Shown here piece by piece: positions 55,720-64,000 of a stretch of DNA of 64,000 bases (the first letter of the stretch is position 1; each line of letters starts with the position of its first letter). This DNA comes from Clytia hemisphaerica (lineage: Eukaryota > Cnidaria > Hydrozoa > Leptothecata > Clytiidae): positions 2,804,631 to 2,868,630 of the forward strand of contig CACVBU010001154.1 in assembly GCA_902728285.1 (NCBI GenBank). Direction: 5' to 3'. The notes under the pieces were generated by a model. That model made no database searches. It was given only the letters and a program-made list of their open reading frames with translations, and had not been told where the DNA came from. Both the position numbers and the translations under genes were made by a program.

Positions 55720-57882
55720 TGAAACAGTGTTGATTTTTTCAGAGTGGGTGTACGGATTTCCAACAGGAGTTTTAAATGGGGGAGGGGTTAAACATTTGGT
55801 TTTATGGGTTAAGTTAAAAGATCACAGGTGAGTAGTTCCGAGACTCCGTTAATATCAGAAATTTCGCGGTAGGTCGCAAAAACGTTTGTCACAAAAAAGG
55901 CATAAGACATGTCCCAATTCTCACTTTAAAACAGTGGCCTTTGATATAGCAAATCATTTAATACACGTTTTTTTTTATAAGGAACCTTAACTTGGCTCCG
56001 AGCCTGGAGTTCCTTATTTTTCTAGAGAATTTCAGCCTCGAAGTTCCTTATCGAGTTCCTTAGTTACTAAGCTGTTAAGTTTGGTATACATTGAAACCAA
56101 TTTAAATTCCCAAAAGGCGAACATTAACTTTAAAACAAAAGTACTTGAAATTCAAAATGTCTCATGAGGTGTAAACAACACAATTATCATTGTGAGATGT
56201 AATTTTATAGCAATGAAATCTGTTTGAAAACGAGGACAAAAATAAATTTATGCATCTCGAGAAGAGTGTATCGCATAGATTAGCAATTTTGCGAAATTCC
56301 GCAGCGTTACCGATGCATAATATCGCAGCCCTGAATCTTTTAACCATATTTTGTAAAACAAATTGATGTAATACCATGTATGGTCGAAATCATTACGTAA
56401 TCAAACTTACGCATAGGAAGAATTCTATACCACAATACGACAACATCAATAAATCAAATGACAAACACAGTTGAGAGTTAATGTAAATATCATTTTTGTA
56501 ATGTAATAAATAACGCAAGAGTAAACAGATTCAAAAGATATATAATAACTAATGTGAAAAAATATAATGCAAAAGCATTGCACTAGGAATCTCGAATCTT
56601 CTGCCGGTTTATAAACAAGACCTTAGAGCACAGAATCAATTTTTAAAGAAGTTTGATTGTATAGAAAAAAATACTTGTTTATCAGATCTGTTGAATCGAA
56701 TAATTAAAATTGCTCAAAGAAAAATTCAATCCATTCATCGAACGTACTTTTTACTTTAGTTTGGTAACAGATTATAATGAAAATACCAAAAAATACTTAA
56801 AACTAATAACCTTTTGACAAGAATCGTTTAAACCAGAATTAATTTAAAACAAAATTCAAGGAAATATAACAAAACTTTACAACGATAGCGCATGTTGTGA
56901 ATTTCAATCTAGTTCAATGCTTAAATCTATCATTTTTATGAAAGAAAATGCACATATGAGAATAAATCTTGCTCTCTATTTATCTACGATAAAAATAAAA
57001 AAGAAACAAATAAAATAAATACTGACCTCTTTAATTACAAACTTTCACTTTTTCACAGTTTAAAAACAATTAACATATATTAGGTATTTACGCTTAATGC
57101 TCTATCGTCTATAGAATAAAATATAAACAAAATATATAAATCTGTGTTAAAAAACATAATTGAACAGCATCTAATTGTAGGGGGTCTAATTAGCGGCGTT
57201 CTGGGGAAAGAATCCGCAAAATGGGAGGGGGTCACACAGTGAGTAATTTTTGAGATTTTCCTAGGAAAATAAAGGTTTTGATTGTCTATGACAATTTCGG
57301 GACAACATACTAGTAAAATGAGATGGTGGTCGTAATATAGTGATATTGAGGATGAAAAATCAAATTTCACTTTAACTCCTTACCTACAATCAGACAAAAA
57401 AGACTTGGGTGGGTTTAAAAACAAAATGTAAGAAACATACAGTTTACATAAATATATACAATAAAAAAGACTACTCTTCTGTGCTTAGTTGTAGGGGGTG
57501 TGGAATAAGCAAGGGGTACCCGGAAGAAAAATCATTAAATGGAGGAGGGGGTCATAATTAAGTGATTTTGGGTGATTTTCCCAAAAAAAACCTAGGAAAA
57601 TGAAGAGCAGGGAATATGTTATACTTTTCTAGCTGCAAAGGTAATTTTTAAAGCCAGCAATAAGACCAAAATTTATAAACGCAATTCCTTGAACTTTCAG
57701 ATAAAAACATCACAGTAAATCATCACATCAAAACAATCAAGACATCACTACTCTTGTACAGATCACGGAACTCGAAGGTTAGAAAAAAATATAACTACTC
57801 ATAACAAATATCAACATAAAATTCGAACAAATATGTTTGAAATACCAGAATAACTGTCCGTGTTAGCCATTTACCATTTAGT
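55720..57882. other. AT-rich DNA with a diverged duplicate, no gene seen
   Basis: Two related blocks near 57170-57280 and 57485-57606 share TTGTAGGGGGT, a GGGAGGGGGTCA / GGAGGGGGTCA segment, GATTTTCC and CTAGGAAAAT. They look like two copies of a short interspersed repeat. The GAACTTCGAGGCTGAAATTC / GAGTTCCTTA words near 55980-56060 are partly inverted. The stretch from 57606 to 57882 probably holds the 3' UTR of the minus-strand gene. Confidence 0.45.
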
Positions 57883-60800
57883 CTATTCTAACTTGCAACC
57901 TTTATTAGTAAGTTTTTTCAATCTCTTAGTTGTCAGCAGCTTTGCAGTATCTTTGCTGATTTTTACGTTCGAGAATCTAAAGTCTGGATTGAATTTACTC
58001 AAACAATCTGTTAAATAATGCAAGTAAACATTCCCCCATCTAATTTTCTCATTCCCTTTAGAATCGGTGTGAGGGCGATTTCCCATAGACCTGACCACAA
58101 TCTTTTCAGTTGTAAATGGAATTCTGCATTGCTCGCATCTTTTGACGAGCTTTGGGCAATTGCGTACATCACTACGGACAACAATATGAAATGGTTGACT
58201 GTTATCTCGATCGGGATCGAAATCATCATCAGCATCATCATCGTCAGTGACGTCATGAATTGCCCAGTTTTCAGCACTTTTTCTGATCTTTACCGGAGCG
58301 ATAGCAGGCGTGCTTTGATCGTGTCGAACAACAAATAGAGCTGGTTCCTCTTGTGTCGCTCTGCGCTTGACGACTTTCTTCTTCTTACCAGAATCTTGTG
58401 GTTTCTTGTACGTATTCGAAGGCGTTGGAATGAATTGTAAGAATTTCGTTATATGTCTGCTTCGCTGCTCATCAGTCATGTCTCTGTATCTTGAAGGGGA
58501 GACATAAAATGTTGCATATTCGGGTGCCAGGCGGTATTTCCCTTTCCCGCGAATAGCCAAACTAATTTGAGAATAAAAATTCTCTTCGATCCATCGGTTT
58601 AGAACATCTGACATGACAACGACATCTTTTGAAGCTATTTTCAAATCTTCTCTCTTCTTTTTCTGCAACTTGTGCAATAATTCAAGATTGTTGTTGTAGT
58701 ACCTTAAGGTTAAATTGGGAAATGTTAAGCAGAAAGGACGAATTATTGTACACAAGCTAAAGAAACATGGAAATGTATTTCCCCATCAGCGAACGTAAAA
58801 ATATCAAACAGAAGTGTGAGAATGCAAGGGAATTCAACTTTGGAAGCAATGATGTGTGAGACGAAGACAAAGAAAGTTTCCACGTTTCGTAAAACACCAA
58901 GAAACCTGTTCGCGAGACCACTACGTCCGACAGGACAGAGATTAGTTAGATTTCTTTTTAATGATCGAACGATAGACTCAATAAATCCATACATACATAC
59001 CTTCCATCGATCTGCAATTTATCTCTGGCAGATTGAACCAGGCAGTCGGAAAATCGGGCGAAGTGGTTTTGTTTAAAATAGTCAAAAAATCCTGGAGCAT
59101 TTCGTTGCCAATCTTCTTCAAGTGAGTTGAGTTTGGCTGTTAGATCTTCAACATTTTCAGCGTCTGCTAATCCCAGCTCTTGAACTGGACCTACTTGACT
59201 GCCGAAGATGTCAGCCATAATTCTATCAATGCAGTTTACTCTCATTTTTGATAATTTATCGGAACAGGCTCCTTGGATGTGATGGGTACACCAGCAACTA
59301 AACGAGTTCTTGAATACCTAAATGATAAGAACAAAAGAAGAAAATGAAGAAAAATCATTTGTATATATAATAAACAACAAGTGATACTTTTATGGACCTA
59401 CCTGGTTATTCTGGAGAACATTGAACATTCAATGAAAAACACTTTTACATTGGAAAAGTAATAAAATTTATGATGTGCTTATAAAAAATGTTAACTTTGG
59501 CCCAATTAATTGAGAAGGAATATTATTAGTAACCCAAAAATCAAACCTTAGCCAAGATAATCTGTTAAAGTATCAGCAAAAAAACATCTACCCTTTTTAG
59601 AAGAACAATGACCACTGTGCTTAAAAGTAGTGATTCTTATAGACAAAGATCCAACAGTGCCAGACAATTTCAAAAAGTATAAAAAGAAGCCAAACATTAA
59701 ACATTTCCTTGGATTTTTAAATAAAAAACAACAAGAAAATTGAGTCGAAGCATTGTAGCATTTGAAATGTTTTTAGTATATGGTTGAAATGAAAATTTTA
59801 TTTAAAAATCCAAGGAATTGTTTATTTTTGGGATATGCTTCTTTTTATACTATTATAGACAAAGACCTGCTTGATTTTCTTTTTCCCATAGCTTATGACT
59901 TAGTACTTGGGGGTAAAATGTGCTAATAAATAAGATCTAATTCCTACAAACCCTACAAAAATCCCATATTTACAAATCTTTAGTCCCAAATATGCCAATT
60001 GTAGTTGTACCATTTAAAGAAGATTCAAACAAAATTCCTCTTGAGCTACTTTGATTGCAGCTGTCATAGGAGTTCAATCTTTTCCAGGCAAGGAAAAAAG
60101 TACAAACTATCAGGAAGCTACCATGTTTATGTTGTTTAAAGCCGTTTTTGATTTGATAAAAATTTAAGAAGTTAAAGGGTGCAAATGACCATGAATTAGC
60201 CATGCTACTTTTGTATCTTAGTTGTTACAGCAAGCAGACAAAGTTTTTTGACCCACATTCAGATCTCGAAAGAAGAGTTCTTTGTAGCGAATAGAAAGTA
60301 AGCATTCAGGTAGTAACAGAAACGTTTAAAATCTTGAGATTCAAACCCTGCAGGTTTGCAAATCTTTGGGGAAAATGATGAGTTGAATATCTTGTAGATG
60401 TTGCAGGAGGTAAATATTACCAATAGTAAGTCCCCCCTAATTTTCTTCAGTTTGTACAGGAATAAATGGAATAAAAAATACCTCTTTCAATCCTTTGGAC
60501 TGGGCTTGATCAAGATCGAATCCTAGTTTTCTCAGTTCAATTGTTTCTGGTGCAAATGATATCATATCAGTGGCAAATTTCCTGAATTCTGATGTGTCCT
60601 TTCTAAAGTGCCAACGGCTAGGGCCTGGAAAGAAAGGGTGTTTACCATGCTCGTCTATCAACGAAAGATTTTCGTAGCACGAATCTGTTAACCACAACCC
60701 ATCGGCCAATTCAAACGTTGTGTCAACGTTAAAAATTGATTCCCCGTTGACGCAGTATTTCACAATGTCCCCCATCATGATATCGTGATAATTAAAGGTT

Positions 60801-63446
60801 GAATAGCGATCTTCCTCGAAGGTTGTTCGGCGTATGAAATTATTCTTTTGCATCGAATTTATAATAGCCTCCGCTTGATTCAATGGATTTATGTTTTCTT
60901 TCAACTTCAAGGCATATTTTCGGTTGTGCACATATTTTGAATCAATAATTTTTGCAGGGTCTTCAGTTGTGTTCAGTTTATTTACACGGAGATAAATTTC
61001 ATCCACCGCAACCTTTTCTGCAAGTAGGGAGTCAACATTTGTTTTCACATCTGGGTGTCTTCTTTGGTAGTCACCTGTAAATTAAAAAAAGAATTGAACA
61101 AAGAAATAAATCTGGTGAATAAGAGAATTTCAACAGAGAAATATTCAGAACTGTTGGACGTGCTAACCGCCCTGGGCTCAACTTATTATTTGCATAATTT
61201 GTAGGTCTAATTGCAAAATTGATAAGTGAAGTTTAATCAAGAAAATCTTATGCAAGAACAAAAGAGCAAATACTTATGACCGTGCCCCTGAAAAAAACAA
61301 TCCCAGGGATTCACCCAAGGATCAAGTGTGCTTAAGTCAAGCCAAATCGGATTATCTTTGAAGTCTCTAGGCTACCCTTAGGTTTTTAAAATAGAAATAC
61401 CTGCAAAGGGCTTTTTGGCATTGCCATGTTTGCTGATAAACGTTCTCTCTTTTTCTTCTTCATTGATACTAGCACCCCAGCGGCACAAAAGATAATAAAA
61501 ATCAATGGGTTTGTCATCCAACACTGGTTGAAGTTCGGCTATCATGTGCGTGAAACTTCCTTTGTACCGATAATGACGAGTAAGGGTGAACACATTTTTT
61601 GCATCAATTTCCAGTTTTTCTGGCATTGATGAACCAGCCTAAGGAGTCTTTGTGTGCTACTTGACAGATGTCTAAAACAAAAGAAATATTTTGAGATATT
61701 AACAATGAAATACCTTAAGGGAACTAATTTTGGCGCGACTAATTTTCACGGGAACTAATTTTCGCGTTTTTGGGTGTCTACCGCGAAAATTAGTCCTGCG
61801 AAATGCAAATTTTACTAGAAATGCTAAAAAAACCCTAGGAAAATGAAAGAATTTAGGCAAAAAGTGGGTGTCTCCCGGGAAAATTAGTTCTGCAAAAAAC
61901 GCCAATTTCATTACCTCACACCGCAAAAATAAGTTTTGTGAAAATTAGTTCCCTTAAGGTAGAAGAAATGAATACAAAATGTTGTTTAATAAGAGAAAAA
62001 ACTTCAATGGAATAAAGCTGAATATTTTAAAAAGACAATTTGTCAAAATAACTTTTTTTAAGAATAGATGGTGTATCTTTGTTGAACTAAATAATGCAGA
62101 GGCTTATGTTCCAACAAGCTGGAACTCTGATTGGATCTGCCTGGAAAGTAGTTAGCCAAATAAGAGAAAATAGACATTAATGTAAAAAATCCTTAAAACT
62201 GAACGAATAAACGAACGAACGAACAAATGAAAGGGCGAACAAATAAAAGGGCGAGCGAAAAGATTCATGAATGTAATATTGAGTAGACTCGAGAAATTGA
62301 AGCAACCCTGTTTTTCCAGCAATTTTTAGAAAACATTGGGAATTGCTATCAACAATATATTCTGTGTGAAAATAACAATGAGGATGAAAGTTAGCCAAAT
62401 GAGAGAAATCATTAAAGACATTAACGGAAAAGATCCTGAAAAGCTGCGAACAAACAAGTAAACAAATGAAAGAGTGAGCAAAGAATAGAGCAAAAATTCA
62501 TGAATGAAATATTGAGTAAGACTTGAGAAATTTTCCTGCATGGCAATCAGCTGCTCCGGCAATTTTATCATTACTTTTGCTTTTAATAATACATAAATTT
62601 AGAAAATATTTCCACAAAATTTCAAACAGTAAGTGGGTCCACTTTGCCTGTTTTTGATCATTTTTAGCTTTGAATACCTATTTGAGCAGCAAAGTTTAAG
62701 CTTCAGAAAAATATAAATTAAAATATTTGAGCTAAGTAGAAAAAATCTTAATTTTTTTCTTCATCGTTATTCATCTTCATTGAAAAATTTTAAAGACAAA
62801 TTCTACTTAGAATTATCTTTTCAACAAGGTATAACTTTCTATTATATATTATTTCCCTTAATCTTAAGATAAGCAACACCTGCGGTCATACAGGTCATAT
62901 TTTTTCATAATTTGCTTATAAAGAACTGCCAACGTCATCAAATTGTTTGCGGTAGCAATTCTTTTTAAGTGCCAAAACAAACTTTGCATGGATATGTACA
63001 ATTCTGACAAGTAATTTTTGAAGGTAATCCCAGAAATAGAATTTCACAAAAAACACAAAACATCCTGTATTTGAAAACCCTACCCTACCCCTAAAAACAA
63101 TTTCTAGGAACCAAAAAAATTCACAAAACTTCCTTTCCCTGAGGTAATTTTTCATTAACGAAAACATTGTAGTCCTCAGCCACCTTAGTAACAAATAAAA
63201 ATGAACTCACCTTTATCAAAGTAGTATGTCTTTTTAGAATTGCCTTTGGATTCATACGCCCCATTGCCATCAGCCCGTACTTCTGATAGTGACACCTTAT
63301 TTCTATCCAACGTACACATGAAATTATTTTGGTAATTTGTCGGTGTAGCTTCTACTTGGAATACTTCCGGTGTTTCTGTCAATACTTGTATGATAAATTT
63401 GGACCGATCAAAGTCATTATCCTTAGTGGAATCTACATCTTGTCTC
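57883..63446 (-). CDS. MULE-type transposase-derived gene, five exons, 5' partial
   Basis: Exons 63446-63211, 61671-61401, 61074-60482, 59317-59001, 58702-57883 (stop). All introns are GT-AG and the phases agree. The first exon seen begins at an acceptor, so upstream exons lie beyond or are unrecognised. Domain evidence: IFNVDTTFEL (first catalytic Asp of the MULE fold), GKHPFFPGPSRWHFRK, IELRKLGFDLDQA (second Asp region), VFKNSFSCWCTHHIQGACS (the conserved C..H block), and YYNNNLELLHKLQKKK, where MULE proteins have a Asn/Ser-rich YTNN segment. After about residue 560 comes a Lys-rich linker, an Asp run and a CEQCRIPFTTEK zinc-ribbon-like end. At least 745 aa. Exon 2 has one extra A in an A5 run near 61650. 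No terminal repeats were seen, and the introns are consistent with a domesticated gene. Confidence 0.78.
59676..59851. mobile_element. 176-bp MITE in an intron of the MULE-derived gene
   Basis: AGTATAAAAAGAAGC at 59676 and GCTTCTTTTTATACT ending at 59851 are inverted, with symmetry continuing through CCTTGGATTTTTAAATAAAA and its inverse (about 50 bp per arm). A direct repeat TATAGACAAAGA lies at 59638 and 59855, but is offset 26 bp on the left, so it is not a clean target duplication. No ORF. Confidence 0.65.
61713..61959. mobile_element. 247-bp MITE with TA target site
   Basis: The ends CCTTAAGGGAACTAATTTT and the exact inverse (61941-61959) are flanked by TA on both sides (61711-61712, 61960-61961). 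The interior repeats GAAAATTAGT / ACTAATTTTCGCG words. TA duplications suit Tc1/mariner-type mobilisation. It lies in the first visible intron of the MULE-derived gene. Confidence 0.8.
62155..62570. repeat. ~237-bp tandem duplication
   Basis: GCCAAATAAGAGAAAATAGA (62155) and GCCAAATGAGAGAAATCATT (62393) start two diverged copies sharing a GAACAAATGAAAG-type AACGAACG microsatellite, TTCATGAATG and ATATTGAGTA, and GAGAAATT. It lies in an intron of the minus-strand gene. Confidence 0.75.
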
Positions 63447-64000
63447 CTGAGGATGGAAGAGAAAATTTATTTGTTTACTTTTTAATGTTTTGAAACAATA
63501 GAATCTTTGTTTTATATAAGAAACAATCATTATAAATCACCATAACTTTGTTTAAAGCTGGGCAGTGGCTTTAAAAATCATGGGGAGGGGTTTGAAGAGA
63601 ATACACTAAGGAGGCTTTACAAGAAAATGTAACAAATTTCATTGAATTATATTTAATTATATACAAAATTAATAAACAAATTGATTTTGCAGTTCAAATA
63701 ATATAGTTTAATAATCAATTTTATAAACAGTGATTTCTAGATTCTACACCCTAATACGCTTCCTCAAAGGTATAAATTTGGGACATGCCACAGTTACAGG
63801 AGTTGAATATTTCAGAGATTTGTCTACCATCTACAAAAAGGGGGTCAGGGTCCAGGATCAAACCTGATTCTTCAAAATTTGAAAGCAGAAGGCAGTGCCC
63901 CCTAATTTTGGCATCGATCCAACTTGAAAATCCCAATTTTCTATGAAAGGGGGAGGGGTGGAACTGGCAATCAGTAAAAATGTGATATTTTCATTTCCAT
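63447..64000. other. Upstream of the first visible MULE-gene exon
   Basis: AT-rich, with one short minus-strand ORF (63936-63751) that lacks splice signals or recognisable motifs. The missing 5' exon of the gene may be here or beyond the window. Confidence 0.4.

Noticed and set aside
62177..62571. Phe/Ser-rich minus-strand ORFs as membrane peptides
   Set aside because: They fall in a tandem duplication containing an AACG microsatellite; the frames are accidental.
1..64000. CRISPR arrays, bacterial operons, tRNA or rRNA genes
   Set aside because: The arrays are long-unit satellites without spacers, and I found no cloverleaf or rRNA-like segment; the intron-exon structure is eukaryotic.

Overview
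This is an AT-rich stretch of an animal nuclear genome. It has spliced genes with GT-AG introns, several non-LTR retrotransposon clades, satellite arrays and many small inverted-repeat elements. The LINE types (CR1/L2-like with PHD-type or SGNH-esterase first ORFs, and an R2/NeSL-like type with a restriction-enzyme-like endonuclease) and the conserved LINE tail CPCRDCRTYIDGVGFL suggest a cnidarian. That is inference; no rRNA, tRNA or conserved housekeeping gene was found to confirm it.

Layout. 1-925: 200-bp satellite. 988-9882 (+): an intron-rich gene of about 21 exons encoding C2H2 fingers, a tyrosine-recombinase-like domain and a long acidic and helical tail. 9.9-13.7 kb: non-coding, with degenerate repeats. 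14.1-15.9 kb (+): a 5'-truncated LINE. 16.9-21.5 kb (-): two copies of a LINE with a restriction-like endonuclease. 22201-23832 (+): an intronless C2H2 / tyrosine-recombinase / Myb gene, a relative of the first gene. 24.0-25.8 kb: a strict 120-bp satellite. 26.1-37.1 kb (-): a six-exon superfamily 3 helicase gene. Its last exon is split by a 4,983-bp element with 38-bp terminal inverted repeats and a 7-bp target duplication. Its first intron holds a second, inverted array of the same satellite family. 39.2-44.9 kb (-): a CR1/L2-like LINE carrying three later insertions. 46.0-52.9 kb (+): two LINEs with SGNH-esterase ORF1s, the second nearly complete. 53.4-55.7 kb: a possible small exon and minisatellites. 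57.9-63.4 kb (-): a five-exon gene derived from a MULE-type transposase, with its 5' end missing or outside the window.

The three spliced or long cellular genes all descend from DNA-mobility enzymes: a tyrosine recombinase (two paralogues), an SF3 helicase and a MULE transposase. The best evidence in the window is the helicase interruption. If the element and one target copy are removed, the exons total 3,105 nt (1,035 codons) in one frame, and the sequence on both sides reads as the same Ser/Glu-rich protein tail. Single-base slips and one nonsense codon in otherwise well-formed exons mean that either early gene decay or residual assembly error must be considered.
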